Source of the DNA: Thiobacillus sp.
Lineage (GTDB): Bacteria; Pseudomonadota; Gammaproteobacteria; Burkholderiales; Thiobacillaceae
Direction: 5' to 3'
DNA length: 64,000 nt
Assembly (NCBI GenBank): GCA_024235835.1
Contig: JACKLQ010000001.1
Location: 496,001-560,000, forward strand
The notes under the pieces are model-generated. The model saw only the letters and a list, made by a program, of their open reading frames with translations, did no database searches and had not been told where the DNA came from. How positions within the stretch are numbered: position 1 is the stretch's first letter; every line of letters begins with the position of its first letter. Position numbers and translations under genes: made by a program. Positions 28,054-35,473 of the stretch are shown piece after piece.

Positions 28054-29004
28054 TTACCCAGTAGTCCCCAGCCAGAACCCCACGTTCTTCTCAAGGAACT
28101 CGTCCCAGGGCATGTAGTGGGAACCGTCGCAGGAGAAGGTCAGCCCCACCAGGCCGTTGAAGATGTTGAGGGTGGCGGAGCGCAGGTAGATGGTCTCATC
28201 CAGGAAGCGCAGCTCCTTGAAGGTGCGCAGCACCCTGGGGATGGCCTCGGCGGGAATGGCCGCATCCGCCGGATAGTCCCGCCGGGGATAGGCCAGGCAC
28301 AGGTCCGGGTCCGTCAGGTCGTTGATGCCGTGGAGGCGATAGCGATACGGGTCGTCCATCACCCACAGGGTGGCGCGGGAGCTGGAGAAGTGCAGCTTGG
28401 CGTGGAACACCCCATGCACCGTGATCAGCTCAGCCAGCAGGGCCAGCACCTCGTCCATGTGGGCGTCCATGAGGCTGTGGGTGCGTTCCTGTAGGAACAG
28501 GCCGGAACGGATGGAGGGGTCGCCCCGCATCTGCATCCAATGGCCTGGTTGCTGGTACAGGGCCTGGGTGTTGGGCAATTCACGCAGGTCGAAGTCGGCC
28601 CCCAGGTAGCCCAGCAGTCCGCCCTGCCAGTCCAGGATGCGCTGCACCGCCGTCAAAGAGGGGCGCTTGGCGTTGCGGCTGATGTAGGCATCCGACAGGG
28701 AAAACCCGCTGCCGGCCAGGGCCTCGGCCATATAGGGCCGCTCGCTGCGATCCCGGCCCACATGCTCCTCCAGCCTGCCGGCCCGGGTCAGGTTGGCGGT
28801 GATCTGCCGGGCCTGGTCATCCAGCACATACAGATATTTGCAGTAAGGCAGTTCGTTCAGGCCTTCTTCCAGGCGGGCTTCCAGGGCCTGGCGGTCAGGC
28901 CAGACCTCGCGGCAGTTATCCGCCAGGATGGACAGGGACGAGCCCAGCCACCCCTTGAGGATGTCGCGCTGGCGCTGGATGGCTTCCTGGAGATTGGTAT
29001 TCAT
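28054..29004 (-). CDS. PDC/Cache-like sensor-domain protein of unknown function
   Basis: A 316-residue soluble protein; I place the start at MNTNLQEAIQRQRDILKGWLG (29004). Residues about 40-170 resemble a dCache/PDC ligand domain (LPYCKYLYVLDDQARQITANLTRAGRLEEHVGRDRSERPYMAEAL...GLLGYLGADFDLRELP). No membrane segment or output domain is visible, so it would sense in the cytosol or act with a partner. It follows the Mut7-C gene by 14 bases. Confidence 0.65.
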   Translation of the reverse strand: MNTNLQEAIQRQRDILKGWLGSSLSILADNCREVWPDRQALEARLEEGLNELPYCKYLYVLDDQARQITANLTRAGRLEEHVGRDRSERPYMAEALAGSGFSLSDAYISRNAKRPSLTAVQRILDWQGGLLGYLGADFDLRELPNTQALYQQPGHWMQMRGDPSIRSGLFLQERTHSLMDAHMDEVLALLAELITVHGVFHAKLHFSSSRATLWVMDDPYRYRLHGINDLTDPDLCLAYPRRDYPADAAIPAEAIPRVLRTFKELRFLDETIYLRSATLNIFNGLVGLTFSCDGSHYMPWDEFLEKNVGFWLGTTG

Positions 29005-29018
29005 GGCCAGGAATGATA

Positions 29019-29765
29019 TCAGCCGCCCTGTACTAGCACGCCTGCCAACCGCTCTTGCAAGTTCTGCCAGTGGGAACCCTCCCAATACACCCGCTCACAG
29101 CCAGGGCAGATCTTGAAATGCTCATGGCTGGCCCTCACCCCCGGCGGCAACTTCTCCAGTACGTCGGCCTTTTCCACCGACTGCAGGGGTGCATTGCACT
29201 CCAGGCACAGGGCGAAGGGCCGGGCCAGGCGCGCCAGGTCCAGGCGTTCCACCATCTCCCGCAACTGGGCCCAGGGTTCCTGGGCATGGACGTAGCAGCC
29301 GTGGGTGATGGCCCGCCGCTTCAGCAGATCGATGTCCCGGGACAGCACGATGCGCCCCTCTTCCACCGCCAGCCGCTCAATATCGTCGTCGTGAAAATGG
29401 TTATCGTAGAGGGTGTCGAAGCCCGCCAGGCGCAGCAACCGGGCCAGGCCGCCCAAGTGGGCATCCGCCACGAAGCGTACCTGCCGCAAGGGCCACTCAC
29501 GCACCCGTAGCAACGGCGTGATGTCCAGGGCTTCGAACTTGGGATACACCGCCACACGATCCCCGTCCTGGAGCAAATGGTCGAAGCCTACTGAAGCGCC
29601 ATTCACCAGGATCAATTCCACCTCGGTATGGGGCACCCCCAGAGCTTCGATCTGGTGCTTGACGGTGGCATCCCGGGCGCAGGCCACGGAGAAGGCCTGC
29701 TTGCGGCGAACCCTGGGCAGAAAGTCGTTAAGTTCCTCGTAGAAACGGAAAGTGGCGGTAACCAT
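29019..29765 (-). CDS. Mut7-C RNase-fold protein with N-terminal ubiquitin-like domain
   Basis: About 248 residues. The N-terminus (MVTATFRFYEELNDFLPRVRRKQAF...LILVNGASVGFDHLLQDGDRVAVYP) is a beta-grasp Ub-Mut7 domain. It is followed by a PIN-like Mut7-C core (RFVADAHLGGLARLLRLAGFDTLYD...GRIVLSRDIDLLKRR) and a zinc ribbon (CLECNAPL...CPGCERVYWEGSHW). The family is predicted to be an RNase, with no known substrate. The ATG at 29765 is preferred over an upstream TTG at 29786. Confidence 0.88.
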   Translation of the reverse strand: MVTATFRFYEELNDFLPRVRRKQAFSVACARDATVKHQIEALGVPHTEVELILVNGASVGFDHLLQDGDRVAVYPKFEALDITPLLRVREWPLRQVRFVADAHLGGLARLLRLAGFDTLYDNHFHDDDIERLAVEEGRIVLSRDIDLLKRRAITHGCYVHAQEPWAQLREMVERLDLARLARPFALCLECNAPLQSVEKADVLEKLPPGVRASHEHFKICPGCERVYWEGSHWQNLQERLAGVLVQGG

Positions 29766-29769
29766 GGCC

Positions 29770-29854
29770 GTAGGTTGGGCTGACAAAGGAAGCCCAACAA
29801 GGATTATTTAACGATGGCTAATTCGTTGGGCTTCACCAGTTCAGCCCAACCTAC
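29770..29854. repeat. MITE-like inverted repeat
   Basis: GTAGGTTGGGCTGA (29770-29783) and TCAGCCCAACCTAC (29841-29854) are perfect inverted ends. A second nested pair, AAGCCCAAC and GTTGGGCTT, lies inside. CGCCCAACCTACG at about 31088 resembles one end, so the element may be repeated in the genome. Confidence 0.6.
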
Positions 29855-29859
29855 CGCCG

Positions 29860-30048
29860 CTAGAACAACGCCAACTGCCCGCCCCTGCCCGGCGGCCGAA
29901 ACTTGGTGCAATCCAGAGGCGCCAAGCCCTGGTCCAGTTCCAGCCGCTTGCGGGCCACGGCCACCCGCGGGGCCAGCAGGTCGGTAAACACGCCCGCGCC
30001 CCGCTGGCGTGTACCGAACTCCGAGTTGTTTTCCCGGCCTTCCCGCAC
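29860..30048 (-). pseudogene. Remnant of a radical SAM gene 3' end (PA0069/SplB-like)
   Basis: The frame FGTRQRGAGVFTDLLAPRVAVARKRLELDQGLAPLDCTKFRPPGRGGQLALF-stop resembles the C-terminus of PA0069-family radical SAM proteins (FGTRMRG.G.YADL...RLGL...LD...FRPP...GQLxLF). The iron-sulfur part and everything else upstream are missing, replaced by unrelated sequence. The inverted repeat beside it may mark the deletion. Recognition is from memory. Confidence 0.45.
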
Positions 30049-30189
30049 TCCGAAGGGCAGAGAAGGTTAAGGGTTGTCCGATGCCTGCCCCTGCGCGCTG
30101 AGCTGTGATGACCTGCTGGCGTGTCTGGGCAGGGGTTGGAGAAGCCTTCACGCTAGGCGCGGGCTTGCCCGCAATTCATCTCGCCACCC

Positions 30190-30516
30190 TCACCCCCGCC
30201 GCCCCCACGACGCTCTCTTGGCCGGTTTGCATTTCCCGGGGTTCTCCATGCAGTACTCCCGGGCTTCCTCCGCCGCCTTGCGGCGCAGTTCCGGGATGAA
30301 GCCCTGGGGGATGGGTTCGAAGGTGGAGACGTAGCACACCCACACGCCGCCCTTGTCCTTGCAGTTGCAGACGGAGGCGGGGTCGTTGGCCACGCCCCAG
30401 GCGCTGGCGCAGGCGGCATCCCGGCTGGGGCCGGGGGCGTAGCTCAGCGCCTCGCCCTTCAACGGCGTCTTGCCATCCTGGCTCTGGGTCGGGGTGAACT
30501 CATTCGGGCGGAAGGG
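30190..30516 (-). CDS. Cys-rich module continuing in frame after the TAG at 30517
   Basis: Starting directly after the stop codon of the 30517-31056 gene, the same frame stays open for 108 codons: PFRPNEFTPTQSQDGKTPLKGEALSYAP, then DAACASAWGVANDPASVCNCKDKGGVWVCYVS. There is no ATG and no ribosome-binding site; TTG at 30462 is the only possible start. The spacing of its cysteines (AC...CxC...WxCxV) echoes the end of the upstream protein (ACKRAQ...CACE...YRCRV). Either one longer protein was split by a nonsense mutation, or the TAG is read through. Confidence 0.45.
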   Translation of the reverse strand, partial: PFRPNEFTPTQSQDGKTPLKGEALSYAPGPSRDAACASAWGVANDPASVCNCKDKGGVWVCYVSTFEPIPQGFIPELRRKAAEEAREYCMENPGKCKPAKRASWGRRG

Positions 30517-31056
30517 CTACGCCTTGGCCAGCAGTTCGGGGCTGGCCTTGTTCACCGCCACCCGGCAGCGGTAATGCTGTTTCACCGCCTCGCAGGCGCA
30601 ATTGGCCCCGCCCTCGGCGCTTGCTTGCGCGCGTTTGCAGGCACTCTCCTGGGTTTCGCCTTCCGCCACGGAGTACATGCGCTCATTGTCCTTGCGGAAG
30701 GTACCGCCATCGCTGGGGAAGGAAGCCGACGAACCGGGCACCCGGCCAAACAGGGTATAGCGCCCCGTGCCCTTGCAGATCCAGGCGCCGGTGGAATACA
30801 CCTTGCCGGCCACCAGCTTGGTCACCCCGCAACCCCAGTTGCCCGCTTCGCGCTCCATGCAGAACTTCACCTCGATATCCCGCCCGCAGTCGTTGCGCAG
30901 ATGCAGTTTCACACTATCCGGGTCGCCGCAATTCTTGCCGCGCTCCATCTTTTCTACCGACACGCAGGTATCGGGCGTGGCTTCGGTTTCCTCCGCCCAG
31001 GCGGGGGCCGAAGCCAACGCGAGAAGTGCTCCCCACAAACCCAACAAGATTTTCAT
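30517..31056 (-). CDS. Secreted Cys-rich protein of unknown function
   Basis: A 179-residue protein with a Sec signal peptide (MKILLGLWGALLALASAPAWAEE). The mature part holds eleven cysteines in two regions: one around KNCGDPDSVKLHLRNDCGRDIEVKFCMER...WGCGV...WICKGTGRY, which resembles small periplasmic DUF-type domains, and a C-terminal SACKRAQASAEGGANCACEAVKQHYRCRVAV module. It ends in TAG at 30517-30519. The frame continues downstream (see 30190-30516). I do not recognise the family. Confidence 0.7.
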   Translation of the reverse strand: MKILLGLWGALLALASAPAWAEETEATPDTCVSVEKMERGKNCGDPDSVKLHLRNDCGRDIEVKFCMEREAGNWGCGVTKLVAGKVYSTGAWICKGTGRYTLFGRVPGSSASFPSDGGTFRKDNERMYSVAEGETQESACKRAQASAEGGANCACEAVKQHYRCRVAVNKASPELLAKA

Positions 31057-31094
31057 ATCAACCCCCAGATTCCGGACTAGCCCGAACGCCCAAC

Positions 31095-31334
31095 CTACGC
31101 GATCTCATCCCCCGCCACCGGAGGCACATCCGGCACCACGGCCAGAGCGGCGCGGAATTTCGCCTCGGAGCCACGTGCGGCACGCTCGTTCAGGTAGGTT
31201 TCGGTGGCCAGGGCCGAGATCTTTTCCGCCACCGCCGAGGCGATGAACTGGTTCATCGAGACATGATCCTGGCTCGCGACCTCGCGCGCCAGCTTGTGCA
31301 GCGAGTCGGGCAAGCGAACGCTGATAGTGCTCAT
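31095..31334 (-). CDS. HicB/RHH-type antitoxin partner of the PIN toxin
   Basis: A 79-residue protein starting MSTISVRLPDSLHKLAREVASQDHVSMNQFIASAVAEKISALATE, a ribbon-helix-helix DNA-binding antitoxin. Its ATG overlaps the toxin stop by four bases, so the toxin is encoded first, the reverse of most vapBC loci. It probably binds the palindrome at 31749-31770. Confidence 0.88.
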   Translation of the reverse strand: MSTISVRLPDSLHKLAREVASQDHVSMNQFIASAVAEKISALATETYLNERAARGSEAKFRAALAVVPDVPPVAGDEIA

Positions 31335-31747
31335 GATTGCGCCTCCAGTAGGGCCAAAAACTCTCGCGGCGTCCGGATGGAAATGCCAAACGGCGCCGCG
31401 CGTTTGAAATCGTTGACGTTCCAGGTGACGATCATCGCCTGGGCCTTCACCGCCAGTTCGAGCAGGAAGTCGTCGTCCGGGTCTTTCAGCACCGGCCGCC
31501 ACAGGAAGAAAATCTTGTGGTGCACCGCTTCGGCGCAGACGAAGTCGATGACGTCATCGATTTGCTGGTCTGACAGGGCAAGCTCACCGCGCTTCAGCAC
31601 CGCTTCATATTCCGCAACCAGGGGCGCCGAGATATGCAACGTGTAGCGATCACCGCCCAGCAAGCTCAGCAGGCGAAACGACGTACCCCGCGATGACCTG
31701 AGCGCGGACAACAGTACGTTTGTGTCGAGAACGATATCCGGCTTCAC
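31331..31747 (-). CDS. PIN-domain toxin (TIGR00305-type)
   Basis: A 138-residue PIN RNase. Acidic residues are in MKPDIVLDTNVLLSALRS (Asp), PLVAEYEAVLKRGE (Glu) and LKDPDDDFLLELAVKAQAMIVTWNVNDF (Asp cluster). The start is GTG. It lies only seven bases past a consensus -10 box, so the message is probably leaderless. It forms a toxin-first operon with the downstream antitoxin. Confidence 0.88.
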   Translation of the reverse strand: MKPDIVLDTNVLLSALRSSRGTSFRLLSLLGGDRYTLHISAPLVAEYEAVLKRGELALSDQQIDDVIDFVCAEAVHHKIFFLWRPVLKDPDDDFLLELAVKAQAMIVTWNVNDFKRAAPFGISIRTPREFLALLEAQS

Positions 31748-31748
31748 A

Positions 31749-31782
31749 ATGGTATTGTAGGCAATACCATAATTGGCGTCAA
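31749..31782 (-). promoter_or_regulatory. Promoter overlapping a palindromic operator for the PIN toxin operon
   Basis: Read leftward there is TTGACG (31782-31777), a 17-bp spacer, and TACAAT (31759-31754), six bases before the GTG start. ATGGTATTG/CAATACCAT, a perfect 9-bp palindrome with a four-base centre (31749-31770), covers the -10 box and the start site. This is a compact autoregulatory design. Confidence 0.7.
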
Positions 31783-31992
31783 ACGGGCTTAAGCGCCCGA
31801 CACCGGATGACGACGGTGCCGCCTCGCATCGCTCATGACGGCACCCCGCTGCACCACCGCCCTTTGAAAAAACGTGAAAAATCGTGCCTGGCCCCTTTAG
31901 CTTAGGGACACGCGACGCTATGCAAGCTATTTTTCTGGCGTGGCGTTGATTGCGCCGGAAGCATCAGGCTGACATTTGAGCCTGGTCCATTT

Positions 31993-32655
31993 TCAGCCCG
32001 AAATCTTTGACGAGATACGCAGCCTTATCGGTTGGGGCAAATCCGGGGTCGGAGGCAGACCTAGGTTGTCCAGGGCGGCCAGCGCTTCCTTCAATCGCAT
32101 GTCAATGGTGGGATCGCCGCTGGAGCGGATGAGTTCATAGCGATTCAAGCGTCCGCCCGGATCCAGCCAAAGCCAGATGATGGCACTGTAGTTGGCCTTG
32201 CGCAGGCCTTGGTCCCTGGACAAGGCACGTTCAAGAAATCGTTCGATCTGGGAGGCGTAATAACCGTATCGCCGATCGTCACCCCCACCGCCGATCTTGG
32301 CCGTGGCCAGCAGATCCTTGCCGCCCTTTTTCGCGGCCAGCCCGAAGGCATCTGAACCGCTGCCGCCCTCCGCGTCCACACCCAGCCGGTCATCCATCAC
32401 CGGTTTATCGTCTCCCTCATCGGGTAAGGACTTCTCGATCTTCACCTCCTGCTTGACCACCGCCTCGGGGGGCTTCTCCTCGGTCTTCTTGGGTGGGGGG
32501 GGAGGTGGTGGCGGCTCGATCAGGCGTATCCGCTGGGTAAAGCGGTCCATCCGAACATCGTGGCCTTGCAGTTGATCCCGAACGAAAAAGACCACACCGA
32601 CCACCACAACCAAGGCCAGTACACGATACAGCCAGCGCTTCAGCCAGACGGACAT
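31993..32655 (-). CDS. TonB-like energy transducer
   Basis: A 220-residue protein. The start MSVWLKRWLYRVLALVVVVGVVFFVRDQL is the one that yields an N-terminal membrane anchor; the open frame upstream is out-of-context DNA of exbD. A proline stretch (EPPPPPPPPKKTEEKPPE) follows, then a charged linker and a C-terminal TonB-type domain (SQIERFLERALSRDQGLRKANYSAIIWLWLDPGGRLNRYELIRSSGDPTIDMRLKEAL). It couples the ExbB/ExbD proton channel to an outer-membrane partner. No receptor gene is nearby. Confidence 0.85.
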   Translation of the reverse strand: MSVWLKRWLYRVLALVVVVGVVFFVRDQLQGHDVRMDRFTQRIRLIEPPPPPPPPKKTEEKPPEAVVKQEVKIEKSLPDEGDDKPVMDDRLGVDAEGGSGSDAFGLAAKKGGKDLLATAKIGGGGDDRRYGYYASQIERFLERALSRDQGLRKANYSAIIWLWLDPGGRLNRYELIRSSGDPTIDMRLKEALAALDNLGLPPTPDLPQPIRLRISSKISG

Positions 32656-32669
32656 GGTGCTCACCCGGC

Positions 32670-33080
32670 TTATTTCACCAGACGCTGGGTGACCAGGCCC
32701 AGCTCCCTGATCTCCAGGCGCTTGACCACGTCCAGCACCTCGATGACCACCTGATACTGGATGCGGGCATCGCCCTTGACCACCACGGGCAGGCTGGGGT
32801 CGGCGGCCTTGTAGGCGGCCAGGCGCTGCTCCAGCTCCTCCAGGCTGACCTGGAAGGTATCCAGATAGACACGACCATCCTCGGTGATGGTGATGGCCTT
32901 GGTCTTGGGCTTGGCCATGCTGGGGGCCTCGCTGGCCTGGGGCAGGTCCACCTTGATGCCCTGCACCGAGGCGGTGGCCATGATGATGAATACGATCAGC
33001 AGGTTCCACGCCAGATCCATCAGCGGCGTGAGGTTGAGTTCGTCGTAGATGCGGCCCTCAGCCCGGCTGCGGCGGCGCAT
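32670..33080 (-). CDS. exbD: ExbD/TolR-family proton-channel subunit
   Basis: A 136-residue protein with the single N-terminal membrane helix LTPLMDLAWNLLIVFIIMATA, which contains the conserved proton-carrying Asp (MDLAWN), and the periplasmic ExbD domain (ITITEDGRVYLDTFQVSLEELEQRLAAYKAADPSLPVVVKGDARIQYQVVIEVLDVVKRL). It overlaps the ExbB-fusion gene by 23 bases and precedes the TonB-like gene by 15. Confidence 0.92.
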   Translation of the reverse strand: MRRRSRAEGRIYDELNLTPLMDLAWNLLIVFIIMATASVQGIKVDLPQASEAPSMAKPKTKAITITEDGRVYLDTFQVSLEELEQRLAAYKAADPSLPVVVKGDARIQYQVVIEVLDVVKRLEIRELGLVTQRLVK

Positions 33081-34869
33081 GGCCGGCTCCTTTCAGGGCA
33101 TGGGTGAGGGCGATGCGCCCCACCAGCTCGTCGGTGAACACCTCCATGGCGCTGGTCAGGTCGCGGATACGGATAGCCAGATGGTTGTAGCCGAACATGG
33201 CCGGTATGGCGATCATCAGGCCGGCCACGGTGGTGGTCAGGGCCGCCGCCACACCCGGGGCGATGGTGTTCACGTTTACGTCGCCGGTGGCGGCAATGGT
33301 GGCGAAGGTGATCATGATGCCCACCACCGTGCCGAACAGCCCCAGGAAGGGGCCGCCGCTCACCGCCAGGGTAAGCAGCACCAGCTTGTGGTTCATGCGC
33401 TGAACCTCGCCCACCAAGGCCACATCCAGGCTGGAACGCAGCGCCTCCAGACCCTGGGGGCTGAGGGCGCGGTGGTAGCCCTGCTGTTCGTGGATGTCCA
33501 GAATACGCCGCAATTCGGCCATGGCATGGGTGTAGAGGCGCAGCAGGGCGGCGTCGCGGATCTCGGCCGGCGGGTCTTCGGCGGCGGGCGGCTCGTCTTC
33601 ACTGCTTGAAGCGTCCAGGGACAGGCTGCTCAGCCTGCTCTGGAAGGCACGGTTGGCCTTTTCCATGCGCCTCAGGTACATGGATTTGTTGACGCCCGCT
33701 TCCAAGCTCACCAGCCCAAGCAACCCGATGAGGGCAATCACTATCCAGCCCTCGGGGCTGACCGAATCCACCAGTATCTTGACAATGCCCAGATAGGCCC
33801 CGCCGGCATCCTCTTCGCCTTCCTCCTCGCCGTAGGCCAACAAGGCGCCATCCGGGCCCTGAGCGGCCGCAACCTGCATCCAGGCGATGGGGCGAGCCAG
33901 GGTGGAGAACTGCACCTCGTCCAATTCACCCGTGAAGGCATGCTTGCCTGCGGCGTCCGCACCGAGGATGACTTCGCCGCTCATGTCGTCCAGGCGGCCA
34001 GTTGCTGACCCGGCCTCCCGACCGTTCAAGAACAAGGTCAACCGATCCGCCGCGGTGACCCCCACGTGCTGCCATTGTCCAAGATCGAGAGCGATGCGGG
34101 GCGTCTCCACTGCCTTGCCCCGGTCGCGCTCTATGCGGGCATACACGCCGTTCTGGTCCATGGCCACCAACACGGCGCGTTTTCCATCCCGTTGCTCGAA
34201 GAGCACGGCTTCCTGTTGCCGGGCATCCGGCTTGAGCCAGAAAGACAGTGAGAATCCTTGATTTGCGGTCAGCTTCAAGGAGGGCGAGGCCAATACCTTG
34301 ATCCCTGCCTTGCCATCAAACCGGGCGGCTGCATTTATGGCCCCGGCCGTAGAAATGGTGGCTGCGGAGGGCTGGGCATGATTGCCGTTGGCCGTGCTGT
34401 CCTTGGGACTCTCCTCACGCTCATCGAAATGAAAAACCAGGCCGAATTGCTTGTCATAGGTGCCGCCGGGGTTCTGGGCAGGCGGCGCCTCCGGGTTGCC
34501 ATAGTAGAGCCAGAAATGCTGGGGGGCAGCATTGCCTCCCAGGGTGGGCACCTGCACCCAGACCAATGCAATGCCATAAGTGGCATCATATTTGTCGATG
34601 TGGAACGGCAACTGGGTCTTGTCGTCGGCGGCGACGAAGCGCAGGTCAGAGCCGTCTGGGTTGCTGGCACTGAAGGGGAAGTTGCCCGCATGCAGACGCA
34701 CGGCCAAGGGCACCTGTGTCAGCTGCTGGGAAACCTGGGTGTTGTCCAGGTTGATCTTGATGCGGTAAGACCAAGCATCGTCCCAGCCAGCACGGGACGG
34801 TTGCGGAATAACCAGCACCAGAAAAACGACCAACCACCAAAAGCCCCGCCGCGAGCCCATTTTTTTCAA
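33058..34869 (-). CDS. DUF2341-LamG-ExbB fusion: proton channel with a large periplasmic carbohydrate-binding-like head
   Basis: A 603-residue protein. It has a signal peptide (MKKMGSRRGFWWLVVFLVLVIPQPSRA), a DUF2341 domain (WDDAWSYRIKINLDNTQ...FWLYYGNPEAPP, about 28-135), and a LamG/concanavalin-like jelly roll (FDGKAGIKVLASPSLKLTANQGFSLSFWLKPD...TLFLNGREAGSA...GELDEVQFSTLARP, about 185-330). A membrane helix at about 370-395 follows, then a MotA/TolQ/ExbB core (LAVSGGPFLGLFGTVVGIMITFATIAATGDVNVNTIAPGVAAALTTTVAGLMIAIPAMFGYN). ExbB normally has only a short periplasmic region, so this subunit carries its own ligand-binding head. With ExbD and TonB-like genes it forms a dedicated Ton system. 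Confidence 0.9.
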   Translation of the reverse strand: MKKMGSRRGFWWLVVFLVLVIPQPSRAGWDDAWSYRIKINLDNTQVSQQLTQVPLAVRLHAGNFPFSASNPDGSDLRFVAADDKTQLPFHIDKYDATYGIALVWVQVPTLGGNAAPQHFWLYYGNPEAPPAQNPGGTYDKQFGLVFHFDEREESPKDSTANGNHAQPSAATISTAGAINAAARFDGKAGIKVLASPSLKLTANQGFSLSFWLKPDARQQEAVLFEQRDGKRAVLVAMDQNGVYARIERDRGKAVETPRIALDLGQWQHVGVTAADRLTLFLNGREAGSATGRLDDMSGEVILGADAAGKHAFTGELDEVQFSTLARPIAWMQVAAAQGPDGALLAYGEEEGEEDAGGAYLGIVKILVDSVSPEGWIVIALIGLLGLVSLEAGVNKSMYLRRMEKANRAFQSRLSSLSLDASSSEDEPPAAEDPPAEIRDAALLRLYTHAMAELRRILDIHEQQGYHRALSPQGLEALRSSLDVALVGEVQRMNHKLVLLTLAVSGGPFLGLFGTVVGIMITFATIAATGDVNVNTIAPGVAAALTTTVAGLMIAIPAMFGYNHLAIRIRDLTSAMEVFTDELVGRIALTHALKGAGHAPPQPG

Positions 34870-34997
34870 TCAAGTGCATTACCTGTTCTTGATCGTAGAC
34901 AAATGACTCCGAATATGAGTGACACTTATGTGAGTGTTTGATTACAGGGCCCTCTTGCCCCAGGACAGCCCATGGGAAGCGTCCGAGCAGGTGGTGC

Positions 34998-35126
34998 TCA
35001 AGGAAACTCCAGTTCCTGACCTATTTGGCACACGTCCACCTTCTTGACGCTATCTGGGAAGCGCAACTCGGCCGGCAGGCGGACGGTCTGGGTTCGGTTG
35101 TTGGTGAAAACGGTGCTGGTGGTCAT
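34998..35126 (-). pseudogene. VapB-like antitoxin, truncated
   Basis: AGGAGG and a six-base gap precede ATG at 35126. The frame reads MTTSTVFTNNRTQTVRLPAELRFPDSVKKVDVCQIGQELEFP and stops at 34998. This is the AbrB/VapB DNA-binding half (NNRTQTVRLPAEL). The usual tail ending in W is lost to a stop or frameshift, and no vapC follows. Possibly still DNA-binding, but unable to neutralise a toxin. Confidence 0.6.
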
Positions 35127-35178
35127 GGCGGCCTCCTGGGTGAAGTTGAACGTCGTCCCTCTCCCGCGCTGCCGCGCA

Positions 35179-35204
35179 CCCCTCCCCCGCTTGCGGGGGA
35201 GGGG
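35179..35204. repeat. Perfect GC-rich palindrome (REP-like)
   Basis: CCCCTCCCCCGC (35179-35190), two bases, GCGGGGGAGGGG (35193-35204). It has no T-tract. It lies between the two toxin-antitoxin remnants, typical of dispersed REP hairpins. Confidence 0.6.
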
Positions 35205-35252
35205 CTGGGGGGAAGTGGCAATTCAACAACATTTACGCCGGACCAATAACAA

Positions 35253-35411
35253 TCACGCGGGGATAATCATTTTTGGAGCCAGATTCATTCGTTTGGCCCG
35301 GCGGGTGAACTTGCGGTCATCGAATGACGCCATGGCGTTGCATTCACGGTAACTGGCCAGATGCAGCGCGTCTGCGAAATCCAGACCGGCTTCGTGGGGG
35401 ACAAAGCCTAT
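35253..35411 (-). pseudogene. C-terminal fragment of a VapC-type PIN toxin
   Basis: The leftward frame between stops reads GFVPHEAGLDFADALHLASYRECNAMASFDDRKFTRRAKRMNLAPKMIIPA-stop. It contains the PIN core GLDFADALHLA...SFDDRKF. About the first 80 residues, with the first catalytic Asp, are missing. It lies upstream of the vapB fragment, so the two are probably the debris of rearranged loci. Confidence 0.65.
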
Positions 35412-35473
35412 TCAACCGCCGCTCTATCCTCGACTGTGAAATGGGGCAGCCCCGGCAAATGCCGCATGGACAA

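Noticed and set aside
32656..33009. N-terminal extension of the TonB-like gene
   Set aside because: The extra 118 codons are a His/Gly-rich alternative frame of exbD; the ATG at 32655 gives a proper membrane anchor.
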